Shown piece after piece: positions 19,351 to 29,117 of a stretch of DNA of 64,000 bases. The DNA lies in NCBI RefSeq assembly GCF_002127585.1, contig NZ_NEGZ01000001.1, forward strand, positions 222,411 to 286,410, given 5' to 3'. A program made the position numbers and the translations under genes. Position 1 is the stretch's first letter, and the number at the start of each line of letters is the position of its first letter. The stretch comes from Janthinobacterium sp. GW458P. Lineage in GTDB: Bacteria; Pseudomonadota; Gammaproteobacteria; Burkholderiales; Burkholderiaceae_D. Under the pieces are notes generated by a model, which was given only the letters and a program-made list of their open reading frames with translations, made no database searches and was not told the origin of the DNA.

Positions 19351-19373
19351 GCCGCGCCAGGCGATGGCGCGGC
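19351..19373. terminator. GC hairpin between pilJ and chpA
   Basis: GCCGCGCC (19351-19358) and GGCGCGGC (19366-19373) form a perfect 8-bp stem with a 7-nt loop, just after the pilJ stop and 49 bp before chpA. There is no T tract. It may stabilise the upstream mRNA end or attenuate chpA expression rather than terminate fully. Confidence 0.4.
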
Positions 19374-19422
19374 GCATTGTGCGTACCGATTTTTGCGCTA
19401 AGATTTCTTTACCGAGGCATGC

Positions 19423-22400
19423 ATGAGCACACCTGATAGTCCGCAGCAGTCCAAGTCGTTCGACAGCGAACCCCTGTCGTGGGTGATGGTGGAGATCCGC
19501 GAAGCGCTGGGCCGCTCGAAAACAGCCCTGTTCGAGGCGGGTGGCCGCGCGCGCGAGGAGCGCGCCACGGCGTTGCAGCATGCGCGTTCCCACCTGCACC
19601 AGGCGCATGGCGCTCTGGTGATGGTCGACGTGGCCGGCGCCAGCCTGTTGACGGCCAGTGCGGAACAGGCGCTGGCGCGCTTTCGCGACGGCAGCCTGGA
19701 ATACACGGTGGACCATGCGCAGGTCGTCGCCGAGCTGTATCTGGCCCTCATCGAATACCTGGAAGACCTGGTAGCCGGCACGCCGCCGCAGCCCACCCGT
19801 TTGTTCCCCTATTATCGCGCCCTGCAGGCCATGCTCGGCGCGGAGCGCATCCACCCGGCAGACCTGTTTTTCCCGCCCGCCGCCATGCTGGAAGGGCATG
19901 CCATCGCGCTGTCCGACACGCCTTGCGTGGCGGACTATCCAGCCTGGCGCGGCCGCTTTGAAAAATCCCTGCTGCCCTTCCTGAAGGCGGCAGACGCCGG
20001 CGCGCAACGCCAGCATGCCGCTGCCCTGCACGAAACCCTGACCCTGGTGGCCGATGCACAGCAGGAAGCGCCGGCGCGCACCTTCTGGTTCGTCATGCAG
20101 GCGTTCGCCGAACTGGCCGCCAGCGGGCAGGGCGCGCATGGCCTGTACGCCAAGCAGCTGTTTGGCCTGATTAACTTGCAATTGCGGCGCCTGGCGCAGG
20201 GCGCGGGGAGCCTGCCCGAGGCGATGCTGCGCGATGCGCTGTTCTTTATCGCCGCGGCAGCCGAACCGACGCCGGCGGCGCTTCAGCTGCGCGCCGCTTT
20301 CGCGCTCGATGACCTGGTGGCCGACGACGTGGAAACGCGGCGTTATGGCCAGGTCGACCAGGATGCGCTGCACGGCGCACGCGCGGCCCTGGCGCAGGCG
20401 CGGGTCAGTTGGAGCCGTTTGGCGCAAGCTGACCTCGATCCGGCGCTGGGCGCGGCATTCGAGCAGTCCTTGCACCAGGTGGCGGCGCAGAGCGATGTGC
20501 TGAAGCTGCCGGCCCTGGCCAGTTTGCTGCGCCAGTGCGCGGCCGTGGCGCAGCAGGCCGTGGCCAGTGGCCGCAGTGCCCCTCTGGAGCTGGAAATCGG
20601 CACCGCGCTGCTGTTTGCCGACACGGGGCTGGAGCAGGTGCGCCGCCTGCCCGATGATTTCGCGGGCAATGCGGAAACCATCGCCGCGCGCCTGCAGGCG
20701 CTGCTGGCGGGTGAGGCCCCGCCTGCCGCCGCTGGTGAGCTGTCACGCCAGATCGAACAGGGGCAGACCGTTGCTGCGCTGGCCGATGACATGAAAACGG
20801 GGCTGCGGCAGGTGGAAAGACTGCTCAACGAGTATTACGTGGACGGGGAGCGGCACGCCGCCCTTGATGGTGTGGGAGCGGTGCTGCAGCAGTTGCAGGA
20901 GCAGCTGGCCGGACTGGACCAGGACGATGCCGGCGCCGCCGTGCGGCAGATCGATGCGGCAGTGCGGCAGCTGTCCTCCAGCGAGGCACCGGCCGCAGCG
21001 CTCGACGAAATCGCGCAAAATGTCAGCGCGCTGGGTTTTTTTGTCGATATGCTGGGCCGCAATGCGCAAGCGGCGAAGGGACGCTTTCATTTTGACGCGG
21101 CCGCCGGCAGCTTCCGCGCGCTGCCATTTGAGAAGGTGGCTGCCACCGGTACGGTACCCGTGCCGCTGCTGGACCAGGCCTTGCCGCCGGCCGTGCCGTC
21201 TACCGGCGAGGCGGCGCCGGCGACGGCCGGAGTCGACGCGGAGATGCTCGACATCTTCCTCACCGAGGCGCGCGAAGTGCTGGCCTTTGTCGACACGACA
21301 CTGGCCTTGCCGCGCGAGCAGGCCGCCAGCGGCGAACACCTGGCCATGCTGCGCCGTTCCTTCCACACCTTGAAAGGCAGCAGCCGCATGATCGGCCTGG
21401 CGCAGTTTGCCGAAGCGGCTGGCGCCATGGAGCGCGTCATGAATACCTGGCTGGCCGAGGCGCGCCCGGCGAGCGACGACCTGTTTACCCTGTTGAATTA
21501 CGGCTGGTACCAGCTCAGCGAATGGGTGGCTGAACTGGAAGGGGGAGCGGGGCGCGAACGCGAGGCAGGCATGCTGCTGATGGCGGCCGAACGCGTGCGC
21601 GAAGGCGGACCGTTCGTACTGCGCAAGCCGCGTCCCGTCGCACCCGAGACGGTGGCGAAGGCGGCCGCACCGGTGAGCAGCAACGGCAATGTGATCGGTT
21701 TTCCCGCAGCGACTGCACCGTTGGTGCACGAAGCGCCTGACGATAACCTGAAACACGTGGGTGAGCTGCGCATCAGCCTGCCCTTGTACAACATCTACCT
21801 GGCCGAGACGGACGAATTACTGCGCGTGCTGACGCGCGACTTTGGCGAGTGGCGCCATGAGCAGCGCGCCGTCAGTGCGGAGGCGCTGCAAGCCGTGCAT
21901 ACCCTGGCGGGCACGTCCGGCACCGTGGGTTTCCAGTCTTTGCGCGACCTGGCGCTGGCGCTGGAGACGACCATAGAAAGCGTGGTGCCGCCGCTGGCCG
22001 GCTTGCAGGATGCGCAGCACGACGTGCTGGAACAGGCCACGCAGCGCATCGCGCAGATGCTGCAGGCTTTCGCGCTGGGCGACCTGCCTCCAGCGCAGCC
22101 GGACATGGTCGAAACGCTCAATACCTTGTGGCGCACCTTGACGGCAATGCCTGGCGAGAGCAGGGGTGCGCAGCTGGACTCCCTGTTTGCCGCCGCCTAC
22201 GCCAGCATCGTCGGCATGCCGGTGCCTGCCGCCGAGGCGTCGGCCGAGGTTCCTGTTTCGCAGCTCGATACCTTGTTCGAGGCAACGTATGCGAGCATTG
22301 TCGGCGAGGCGGCGTCCTCGCCGCCAGCCGCGCCAGAACTGCACATTGGCGCCAGCGATGACCTGTTCGACGCCGGCTTCGAGCACGCGCCGCCATTGGA

Positions 22401-24681
22401 GCACGCGCTGCCGGAGGCGCTGGTCCCCGCCATCATGCCGGCGGATGCGGCCGCGCTGCTTGCCGCCAGCGCCGGCATCAGCGATGAACTCGATCTCGAT
22501 CTGTTGTCCGTCTTCCTGGAGGAAGGCGCCGATTTGCTGCCGCAGATCGGCGAGGCGCTGCGCAGCTGGCAGCAGCACCCGCACGACAACGGTCAGGCTC
22601 AGATGCTGTTGCGCACCCTGCATACGGTCAAGGGCAGCGCGCGCATGGCGGGCGCCATGCGCCTGGGCCAGCATGCGCATGAAATTGAAACGCATATCGA
22701 AAACATGCTGCATGCCGGCACAGCCACGCCGCAGGCGTTCGAGGAATTGCTGGCCCATTACGACCATGCGTTGCACCTGTTCGAACAGTTGCAGCAGCCT
22801 TTGCTGCCCTTGCCGGGCATGGAAGACACACCGGCCGCCGAACCGAAGGCCGCCCTGGTGCGCGTGCGCGCCGATATTCTCGACCGCCTGGTGAACCAGG
22901 CGGGGGAGGTATCGATCACGCGCTCGAAAATGGAAAATGAAGTGGGCGTGCTGGGCGCTTCGCTGGCGGAGTTTTCCGATAATTTACAGCGCCTGCGGCG
23001 CCAGTTGCGCGAAGTGGAAATGCAGGCCGAGTCGCAGATCGCCTCGCGCATGGCCGTGGGCAGCGAACGCGATTTCGATCCGCTCGAATTCGACCGCTTT
23101 ACGCGCCTGCAGGAACTGACGCGGATGATGGCCGAAAGCGTCAACGATGTGGCGTCTTTCCATGAGAACCTCAGTCACAGCGTCGACGCGGTGACGGACG
23201 ACCTGGTGCTGCAGGCGCGCCTGACGCGCGAACTGCAGCGCGACCTGATGCAGGTCCGCATGGTGCCGTTTGCCAGCATCGCCGAACGGCTGTTTCGCGT
23301 GGCGCGGCAAAGCGCCAAGGAAGTCGACAAGCGGGTCAACCTCGATATCCGCGGCGGCGGCGTGGAGATCGACCGCAGCGTGCTTGAACGCATGGCGGCG
23401 CCGTTTGAGCACCTGCTGCGCAACGCCATCGTGCACGGCGTCGAGCCGCGCCACGCGCGCCTGGCGGCGGGCAAGAGCGAAACGGGCGAGCTGCTGGTGC
23501 AGGTGAGCCAGCAGGGAAATGAAGTGGAGATCGCCTTTTCCGACGATGGCGGGGGCCTGGACCTGGAGCGCATCCGCGCCAAGGCGCACGGCGCCGGCCT
23601 GCTGGCGCCGGACGCGCAGTTGAGCGACGCGCAGGCGGCCGAGCTGATTTTTACGCCGGGATTTTCCACCGCCGATAGCCTGACGGAACTGGCTGGGCGC
23701 GGTTTTGGCATGGACATCGTGCGCTCCGAAGCGCTGGCCCTGGGCGGGCGCGTGGAAACGCTGACGCAGGCGGGCCAGGGTATGCGCTTCACCATCCACC
23801 TGCCGCTGACCCTGGCCGTCACGCAAGTGGTGCTGCTGGCGGCACACGGCAAGACCTATGCCTTGCCATCTGTGCTGGTCGAGCAGGTGCTGCACCTGAA
23901 GGGCGAGCAGCTGGAGCAGGTGCAGGCAGCCGGCTGCATCGAGTCGCACGGACAGGCGCTGGCGCTGCATCACCTCTCGTCCATGCTGGGCGAGACGCCA
24001 GCGGCGCAGGCCGTGCAGCGTTACGTGCCCGTGCTGCTGCTGAGAAATGGCAACGACAGGCTGGCGCTGCAGGTCGACGATGTGCTGGGCAACCGCGAGG
24101 TGGTGGTCAAGCATGTGGGGCCGCAACTGGCGCGCATGCCGGGCATTGCCGGCGCCACGGTGCTGGGCACGGGCGACATCGTGCTGATCCTGAACCCGGT
24201 GGCCCTGGCGCAGCACCTGGAGCATCACCCCGAACTGCTGTCGCAATACGTGCTGGCGAGCAGCGCACAGCGGAGCGCCGCCAGCGGGCTGGCCGCGCCG
24301 CGCGCCTGCGTCATGGTGGTCGACGATTCTCTGACCGTGCGTCGCGTGATGCAGCGTCTGTTTGAACGCGAAGGCTATCAGGTGCTGCTGGCCAAAGACG
24401 GTGTCGATGCGCTGGAGCAGCTGCACGCACTGGAAGCGGAGACCCTGCCGGCGCTGCTGCTGGTCGATGTGGAAATGCCGCGCATGGACGGCTTTGACCT
24501 GACGCGCAATGTGCGCAGCGATGAAAAAACACGCGCCATTCCCGTCATCATGATCACCTCGCGCAGCGCTGACAAGCACCGCACGCATGCCTTTGAACTG
24601 GGCGTGAATGCTTATTTCGGCAAGCCGTTCCAGGAAGATGAGCTGCTGGCCGAGGTGGAGTGCCTGCTGGCGGGTGCCTGA
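19423..24681 (+). CDS. chpA: ChpA/PilL, hybrid CheA-type histidine kinase with multiple Hpt domains
   Basis: The 1752-residue protein is the central kinase of the Pil-Chp system. Three phosphotransfer modules have clear histidines: SFHTLKGSSRM (His648), QAVHTLAGTSGTVG (His826) and TLHTVKGSARMAG (His1067). The first about 600 residues are helical and look like degenerate Hpt repeats without the motif. A CheA core follows, with a dimerisation segment (NQAGEVSITRSKME), HLLRNAIVHGVEPRHAR (N box), DDGGGLDLERIRAKA and GRGFGMDIVRSEA (G boxes), and a CheW-like domain. The C-terminal receiver has Asp1682 in LLVDVEMPRMDGFD. It converges on phrB, with 1 bp between stops. Confidence 0.94.
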   Translation: MSTPDSPQQSKSFDSEPLSWVMVEIREALGRSKTALFEAGGRAREERATALQHARSHLHQAHGALVMVDVAGASLLTASAEQALARFRDGSLEYTVDHAQVVAELYLALIEYLEDLVAGTPPQPTRLFPYYRALQAMLGAERIHPADLFFPPAAMLEGHAIALSDTPCVADYPAWRGRFEKSLLPFLKAADAGAQRQHAAALHETLTLVADAQQEAPARTFWFVMQAFAELAASGQGAHGLYAKQLFGLINLQLRRLAQGAGSLPEAMLRDALFFIAAAAEPTPAALQLRAAFALDDLVADDVETRRYGQVDQDALHGARAALAQARVSWSRLAQADLDPALGAAFEQSLHQVAAQSDVLKLPALASLLRQCAAVAQQAVASGRSAPLELEIGTALLFADTGLEQVRRLPDDFAGNAETIAARLQALLAGEAPPAAAGELSRQIEQGQTVAALADDMKTGLRQVERLLNEYYVDGERHAALDGVGAVLQQLQEQLAGLDQDDAGAAVRQIDAAVRQLSSSEAPAAALDEIAQNVSALGFFVDMLGRNAQAAKGRFHFDAAAGSFRALPFEKVAATGTVPVPLLDQALPPAVPSTGEAAPATAGVDAEMLDIFLTEAREVLAFVDTTLALPREQAASGEHLAMLRRSFHTLKGSSRMIGLAQFAEAAGAMERVMNTWLAEARPASDDLFTLLNYGWYQLSEWVAELEGGAGREREAGMLLMAAERVREGGPFVLRKPRPVAPETVAKAAAPVSSNGNVIGFPAATAPLVHEAPDDNLKHVGELRISLPLYNIYLAETDELLRVLTRDFGEWRHEQRAVSAEALQAVHTLAGTSGTVGFQSLRDLALALETTIESVVPPLAGLQDAQHDVLEQATQRIAQMLQAFALGDLPPAQPDMVETLNTLWRTLTAMPGESRGAQLDSLFAAAYASIVGMPVPAAEASAEVPVSQLDTLFEATYASIVGEAASSPPAAPELHIGASDDLFDAGFEHAPPLEHALPEALVPAIMPADAAALLAASAGISDELDLDLLSVFLEEGADLLPQIGEALRSWQQHPHDNGQAQMLLRTLHTVKGSARMAGAMRLGQHAHEIETHIENMLHAGTATPQAFEELLAHYDHALHLFEQLQQPLLPLPGMEDTPAAEPKAALVRVRADILDRLVNQAGEVSITRSKMENEVGVLGASLAEFSDNLQRLRRQLREVEMQAESQIASRMAVGSERDFDPLEFDRFTRLQELTRMMAESVNDVASFHENLSHSVDAVTDDLVLQARLTRELQRDLMQVRMVPFASIAERLFRVARQSAKEVDKRVNLDIRGGGVEIDRSVLERMAAPFEHLLRNAIVHGVEPRHARLAAGKSETGELLVQVSQQGNEVEIAFSDDGGGLDLERIRAKAHGAGLLAPDAQLSDAQAAELIFTPGFSTADSLTELAGRGFGMDIVRSEALALGGRVETLTQAGQGMRFTIHLPLTLAVTQVVLLAAHGKTYALPSVLVEQVLHLKGEQLEQVQAAGCIESHGQALALHHLSSMLGETPAAQAVQRYVPVLLLRNGNDRLALQVDDVLGNREVVVKHVGPQLARMPGIAGATVLGTGDIVLILNPVALAQHLEHHPELLSQYVLASSAQRSAASGLAAPRACVMVVDDSLTVRRVMQRLFEREGYQVLLAKDGVDALEQLHALEAETLPALLLVDVEMPRMDGFDLTRNVRSDEKTRAIPVIMITSRSADKHRTHAFELGVNAYFGKPFQEDELLAEVECLLAGA

Positions 24682-24682
24682 T

Positions 24683-26146
24683 CTACGCTACCGCCTTGAC
24701 TACCGCATAGCGTTCCAGGGTCTCCTTGCGCGCTTCGTCGTGCTGCACGATGGGATGCGGATAGTCGCGTCCCAGCACGATGTTTTTCTGTTCGAGCAGC
24801 ATGCGCGGCACCAGCCATGGCGCGTGGATTTCCTTGTCGCCCAGCGCCTTCAGTTGCGGCAGGTAGCGGCGGATGAAGCGGCCGCCAGCATCGAATTTTT
24901 CCGATTGCGTGATCGGGTTGAAAATGCGGAAGTAGGGCTGGGCGTCGCAGCCGGACGACGAGGCCCACTGCCAGCCGCCGTTGTTCGATGCCAGGTCGAA
25001 GTCGTTCAGGTGTAGCGCGAAATACGCTTCGCCGCGGCGCCAGTCGATGCCCAGATCCTTGATCAGAAAGCAGGCCGTGACCATGCGCAGGCGGTTGTGC
25101 ATATAGCCGGTCTGGTTCAGCTGCGCCATGGCCGCGTCGACCAGCGGATAGCCAGTGCGTCCTTCGCACCAGGCCGCGAATCTGGCGTCGGCCTCCGGCC
25201 CTGTCTGCCAGGCGATGGCGTCATAGGCCGGCTTGAAGGCGCCGCCTTCCACGTGCGGGTTCTGGTACAGGATCATGGCGTAGAAGTCGCGCCAGATCAG
25301 CTCTGCCAGCCACACGGGCGCGCCATCGCCGCCGCCGCCCCGATCCATCAGGTCGACGATGGTGCGCACCAGGTAGCGCAGCGAGACGGTACCGAAGCGC
25401 AGATGCATGGACAGGTAGGACGGCCCCTTCAGGGCGGGAAAGTCGCGCGCCACGTCATAGCGCGCTGCGCGCGGCAGGAAGTCCTCGAACAGCTTGCTGG
25501 CGCCGGACATGCCGGTCGGAATCGCCAGGTCGGCCAGGTTGCTGGCCTCGAAGCCCAGCTCTGCCAGGGTGGGCAACGATGCGGGTGTCCCGGCGCGCGG
25601 CGGCGCCAGGCTGGCCGCGTGCGGCTCGATGGCGAACGGCGCCAGGCAGGCCGGTTCGGCGCGCATTTTCTTCAGCCACGCATTCTTGTACGGCGTGTAG
25701 ACGGTGTAAGGCTTGGCCGAGAGCGTCAGCACCTCGTCCTTTTCAAAGATCACCTGGTCCTTGAAGCTGAACCACAGGCGCGCGTCGGCGGTCAGCGCGG
25801 CAGCCACGGCTGCGTCCCGGGCGATGGCTTGCGGTTCGTAGTCGTGGTTGGCAAAGACGGCGTCCGCCTGCAGTTCGGCGGCCAGACGCGGGATGGCCTG
25901 GGCCGCATCCGCGTGCAGCACGATCAGGTCGCCACCCAGCTGGCGCAGTTCGGCAGCCAGTTCGGCCACGCTGGCATGGATGAAATCGACGCGCCGGTCG
26001 CGCCGCGGCAAGGCGGCCAGGATGCTTGTGTCGTAGATGAATACACAATGCACGGCCTGACTCTGGCGCAGGGCGTGATGCAGCGCAGCATGGTCAAATG
26101 CGCGCAAATCGCGCCGGAACCATACCAGGGAAGTCTTAATCGTCAT
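24683..26146 (-). CDS. phrB: deoxyribodipyrimidine photolyase (CPD photolyase)
   Basis: PhrB repairs UV-induced cyclobutane pyrimidine dimers using blue light, FADH- and an antenna cofactor. At 487 residues it has the N-terminal antenna domain starting TSLVWFRRDLRAFDH. The FAD-binding C-terminal domain contains LSMHLRFGTVS, ELIWRDFYAMIL, GRTGYPLVDAAMAQL, YMHNRLRM and the signature NNGGWQWASSSGCDAQPYF. The conserved Trp residues of the electron-transfer chain appear present. It is a single gene on the minus strand with a 380-bp region upstream. Confidence 0.95.
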   Translation of the reverse strand: MTIKTSLVWFRRDLRAFDHAALHHALRQSQAVHCVFIYDTSILAALPRRDRRVDFIHASVAELAAELRQLGGDLIVLHADAAQAIPRLAAELQADAVFANHDYEPQAIARDAAVAAALTADARLWFSFKDQVIFEKDEVLTLSAKPYTVYTPYKNAWLKKMRAEPACLAPFAIEPHAASLAPPRAGTPASLPTLAELGFEASNLADLAIPTGMSGASKLFEDFLPRAARYDVARDFPALKGPSYLSMHLRFGTVSLRYLVRTIVDLMDRGGGGDGAPVWLAELIWRDFYAMILYQNPHVEGGAFKPAYDAIAWQTGPEADARFAAWCEGRTGYPLVDAAMAQLNQTGYMHNRLRMVTACFLIKDLGIDWRRGEAYFALHLNDFDLASNNGGWQWASSSGCDAQPYFRIFNPITQSEKFDAGGRFIRRYLPQLKALGDKEIHAPWLVPRMLLEQKNIVLGRDYPHPIVQHDEARKETLERYAVVKAVA

Positions 26147-26528
26147 TATTTTCTGTGTTTAGGGTCAAAAATAGTCGGTTTTTCGCCGTTCAAGCGGCTT
26201 TATGGCCGCTCGCGTCATGCCTTCGACGTCGCTGCGATGGCAATTCAGTGTAAACTACCGGGTATGTTCACCGTGTTTCGCGTGCGACAACCATTTTGCG
26301 GTCAATTTTACAATGATGTTGCAATGGAAGGAGCAGAGCCGATAATCGGGCTTTGAACTGATGTGCCGCAACACGCAAAGCGAACTTTTATAATTGAATT
26401 TACAACAATAATAGCGTCCGGCATCACAGCGTCGCGCGGCCACCAGTGCCGCGCCGCGTGGTCAGTCCGGCGTATGACAGCAGGGGTAAGCGAGACTTGC
26501 CAGCAAGCCCACAGAGAGAGCATCGCGT
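26147..26528. other. divergent intergenic region, photolyase / yqgE
   Basis: About 380 bp, clearly richer in AT than its surroundings. It contains a small hairpin AGCGGC-TTTATG-GCCGCT (26193-26210) and a TATAAT at 26389-26394 oriented towards yqgE, although no good -35 box sits 16-18 bp before it. No coding potential is convincing. Confidence 0.5.
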
Positions 26529-27176
26529 ATGAAGAAGAGTAAAATCGACCAGACTCTACCAGGACATCGATTGATGCAGGGTGTCGGGGAACCGGCCGCA
26601 ACGGGTTCTTCCACTTTGAATCTGGCCAACCATTTCCTGATTGCGATGCCGGCGATGCAAGACCCCATCTTCGGCGGGACGGTTGTGTACGTTTGCGAGC
26701 ACAATGAAAACGGCGTGCTTGGCGTCGTCATCAACAAACCCACCGACATGACCATGGAAGTGCTGTTCGAGCGTATCGACCTGAAACTGGCGGCCGGCAG
26801 CGACACGCCCATCATCAATGAGCCGATCATGTTTGGCGGACCGGTGCAGGACGATCGCGGCTTCGTGCTGCATACGCCGGGCGCGCGTTACTCCTCGTCG
26901 CTGACGGTGACCGATGAAATCGCGTTTACTACTTCGATCGACGTGCTCGAGGCCGTCGCCAACGGCGATGGCCCCGAGCGCATGCTCGTTTCGATCGGCT
27001 ATTCGGGCTGGAGCCCGGGCCAGCTGGAAGACGAGATCGGCCGCAACGGCTGGCTGACGGTGGGCGCCTCAGCCGACATCCTGTTCGATTTCCCCATCGA
27101 GCAGCGCTACGTGGCCGCCATCAAATTGCTGGGCATCGACCCCCTCATGCTGGCGAGCGAGGCTGGCCACGCATGA
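26529..27176 (+). CDS. yqgE: YqgE/AlgH family protein (UPF0301)
   Basis: This 215-residue soluble protein has the YqgE family features LANHFLIAMPAMQDPIFGG, VYVCEHNENGVLGVVINKP, MFGGPVQDDRGFVLHT and YSGWSPGQLEDEI. The biochemical function is not established; the fold and conserved pairing with YqgF/RuvX are well known. ATG at 26529 includes a 40-residue leader. ATG at 26574 (MQGVGEPAATGS) is an alternative. Its stop overlaps the ruvX ATG (ATGA), and the block continues into pyrR-pyrB. Confidence 0.93.
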   Translation: MKKSKIDQTLPGHRLMQGVGEPAATGSSTLNLANHFLIAMPAMQDPIFGGTVVYVCEHNENGVLGVVINKPTDMTMEVLFERIDLKLAAGSDTPIINEPIMFGGPVQDDRGFVLHTPGARYSSSLTVTDEIAFTTSIDVLEAVANGDGPERMLVSIGYSGWSPGQLEDEIGRNGWLTVGASADILFDFPIEQRYVAAIKLLGIDPLMLASEAGHA

Positions 27177-27571
27177 GCGGCGACGCCATCGACACCATCC
27201 TCGCCTTCGATTTCGGGTTGAAGCGCATTGGCGTAGCCATCGGCAATACCATGATTTGCCAGGCCAAACCACTCAGCGTGATCACGGAGACGGCGAATGA
27301 ACCGAAGTTCGCCGCCATTGCCAGCCTGATCAGGGAATGGGGCGCAAGCCGTATCGTGGTAGGGCTGCCCAGCCATCCCGATGGCACGGAACACGAGATG
27401 AGCGCGCGCTGCCGGCGTTTCGCCAATCAGATGCACGGCCGCTTCAACCTGCCCGTGGAACTGGTTGACGAGCGCTATTCCTCGGCCGTGATTGCCGCCA
27501 AGCGCGGTGAGGTGATCGACGACCGTGCCGCCGCCATCATCCTGCAGCAGTATTTTGACGCGAATTATTAA
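27173..27571 (+). CDS. ruvX: RuvX/YqgF, pre-16S rRNA processing nuclease (Holliday-junction resolvase fold)
   Basis: The 132-residue RNase H-like protein begins TILAFDFGLKRIGVAIGN, with the catalytic Asp. It has RIVVGLPSHPDGTEHEMS with the conserved glutamate region, and VDERYSSAVIAA with the second acidic pair. YqgF is required for 5' maturation of 16S rRNA in E. coli, and earlier work proposed a Holliday-junction resolvase role. ATG overlaps the yqgE stop by four bases, so the two are coupled. Confidence 0.94.
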   Translation: MSGDAIDTILAFDFGLKRIGVAIGNTMICQAKPLSVITETANEPKFAAIASLIREWGASRIVVGLPSHPDGTEHEMSARCRRFANQMHGRFNLPVELVDERYSSAVIAAKRGEVIDDRAAAIILQQYFDANY

Positions 27572-27610
27572 TCTGACCTTAGCCTCCATTCCTGAATGAT
27601 TAAGAACTCT

Positions 27611-28135
27611 ATGCCGCATCCTACGAATCCTTCCCAACTCGACGCCGAGGCCCTGTATGCAGACTTGCTGCAGCAGGTGCAGAGCGGCCTGGCGGGCATT
27701 CCCAACGTCGCCATCGTCGGCATTCATTCGGGCGGCGCCTGGCTGGCCGAACGCCTGGCGCGCGACCTGAACCTGATCGGCCGCCTGGGCGTGCTTGACG
27801 TCTCGTTCTACCGCGACGACTTCGCCCAGAAAGGCCTGCATGCTGACGTCAAGCCGACGCAAATCAGCTTTGACGTGGCCGGCGCCACCATCCTGCTGGT
27901 CGACGACGTGCTGTACACGGGCCGCACCACGCGCGCGGCCATCAACGAATTGTTCGACTATGGCCGTCCGGCCAAGATCATGCTGGCGGCCCTGGTCGAC
28001 CGCGGTGAACGCCAGTTGCCGGTAGCCGCCGATTTCGTGGCCGCCTTCACTGCCGTGCAACCGGGCCAGGCCCTGGTCCTGAAGCAAGCCGACGATGGAA
28101 AATTCACGCTCACCATAGACACCCACCATGCTTAA
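27611..28135 (+). CDS. pyrR: PyrR, pyrimidine operon regulator / uracil phosphoribosyltransferase-like
   Basis: A type I phosphoribosyltransferase fold of 174 residues, with the PRPP loop [17 protein letters not shown] and [14 protein letters not shown], characteristic of PyrR. In Gram-positives PyrR binds pyr mRNA. In Betaproteobacteria the regulatory role is less certain, and only 39 bp separates this gene from ruvX, leaving no room for a classical attenuator ahead of it. ATG at 27611 is preferred; ATG at 27596 adds five residues. Its stop overlaps the pyrB start by eight bases. Confidence 0.9.
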   Translation: MPHPTNPSQLDAEALYADLLQQVQSGLAGIPNVAIVGIHSGGAWLAERLARDLNLIGRLGVLDVSFYRDDFAQKGLHADVKPTQISFDVAGATILLVDDVLYTGRTTRAAINELFDYGRPAKIMLAALVDRGERQLPVAADFVAAFTAVQPGQALVLKQADDGKFTLTIDTHHA

Positions 28136-29093
28136 TCCGCAACTGAATAAACACGGCGAACTGCAACACCTGTTGACTATCGAAGGCTTGCCGAAGTCTA
28201 TCGTCAACCACATCCTTGACACCGCGTCCTCGTTCGTCGGCATTTCCGACCGCGATGTCAAGAAGGTGCCGCTAATGCGCGGCAAAAGCGTTTTCAACCT
28301 GTTCTTTGAAAACTCCACGCGCACCCGCACCACCTTCGAAATCGCCTCCAAGCGTTTGTCAGCCGACGTCATCAACCTGAACATCCAGGCTTCTTCGGCC
28401 AGCAAGGGCGAGTCCCTGCTCGACACCATCGACAACCTGTCGGCCATGCATGCCGACATGTTCGTCGTGCGCCATGCGCAGTCGGGCGCGCCTTACCTGA
28501 TCGCCAAGCACCTGATCGACACGAAGCAGCCCCATGTCCATGTGGTCAATGCGGGCGACGGACGCCACGCGCACCCGACCCAGGGCTTGCTCGACATGTA
28601 CACGATCCGCCACTACAAGAAGGATTTCACCAACCTGACGGTGGCCATCGTGGGCGACATCCTGCACAGCCGCGTGGCCCGTTCCGACATCCATGCGCTG
28701 ACCACCCTGGGCGTGCCGGAAGTGCGCGCCATCGGCCCGCACACCCTGCTGCCAGGCGGCCTGGAGCAGATGGGCGTGCGCACCTTCACCAACATGGATG
28801 AAGGTCTGAAGGGCGTGGACGTGATCATCATGCTGCGCCTGCAAAATGAACGCATGAGCGGCGCGCTGCTGCCGTCGGCGCAGGAATACTTCAAGAGCTA
28901 TGGCCTGACGCCCGAGCGCCTGGCGCTGGCCAAGCCGGACGCCATCGTCATGCATCCGGGTCCGATGAACCGCGGCGTGGAGATCGATTCGGCCGTGGCC
29001 GACGGTCCGCAGGCGGTGATCCTGCCGCAGGTGACGTTCGGTATCGCCGTACGCATGGCGGTGATGAGTATTTTGGCTGGTAATCAGGGCTGA
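28128..29093 (+). CDS. pyrB: aspartate carbamoyltransferase catalytic subunit
   Basis: PyrB condenses carbamoyl phosphate and aspartate, the committed step of pyrimidine synthesis. The 321-residue protein has the carbamoyl-phosphate motif [13 protein letters not shown] (Ser63-Thr64-Arg65-Thr66-Arg67), [30 protein letters not shown] and [14 protein letters not shown]. No pyrI regulatory subunit is present. Instead the next gene encodes a dihydroorotase-like protein without metal ligands, as in the pseudomonad-type class A ATCase. The N-terminus overlaps pyrR. Confidence 0.96.
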   Translation: MLNPQLNKHGELQHLLTIEGLPKSIVNHILDTASSFVGISDRDVKKVPLMRGKSVFNLFFENSTRTRTTFEIASKRLSADVINLNIQASSASKGESLLDTIDNLSAMHADMFVVRHAQSGAPYLIAKHLIDTKQPHVHVVNAGDGRHAHPTQGLLDMYTIRHYKKDFTNLTVAIVGDILHSRVARSDIHALTTLGVPEVRAIGPHTLLPGGLEQMGVRTFTNMDEGLKGVDVIIMLRLQNERMSGALLPSAQEYFKSYGLTPERLALAKPDAIVMHPGPMNRGVEIDSAVADGPQAVILPQVTFGIAVRMAVMSILAGNQG

Positions 29094-29117
29094 TAGCCCA
29101 AGGACGAGTAAGCGAGC

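Noticed and set aside
16823..20475. Very long open frames on the minus strand opposite pilJ and chpA (over 600 codons each)
   Set aside because: They mirror the plus-strand genes in GC-rich DNA, have Arg/Ala/Gln-rich compositions without domains, and disappear as real genes because pilJ and chpA are unmistakable.
26389..26394. TATAAT ahead of yqgE as a definite promoter
   Set aside because: No acceptable -35 element sits 16-18 bp upstream, so it is only mentioned in the intergenic entry and not called as a promoter.
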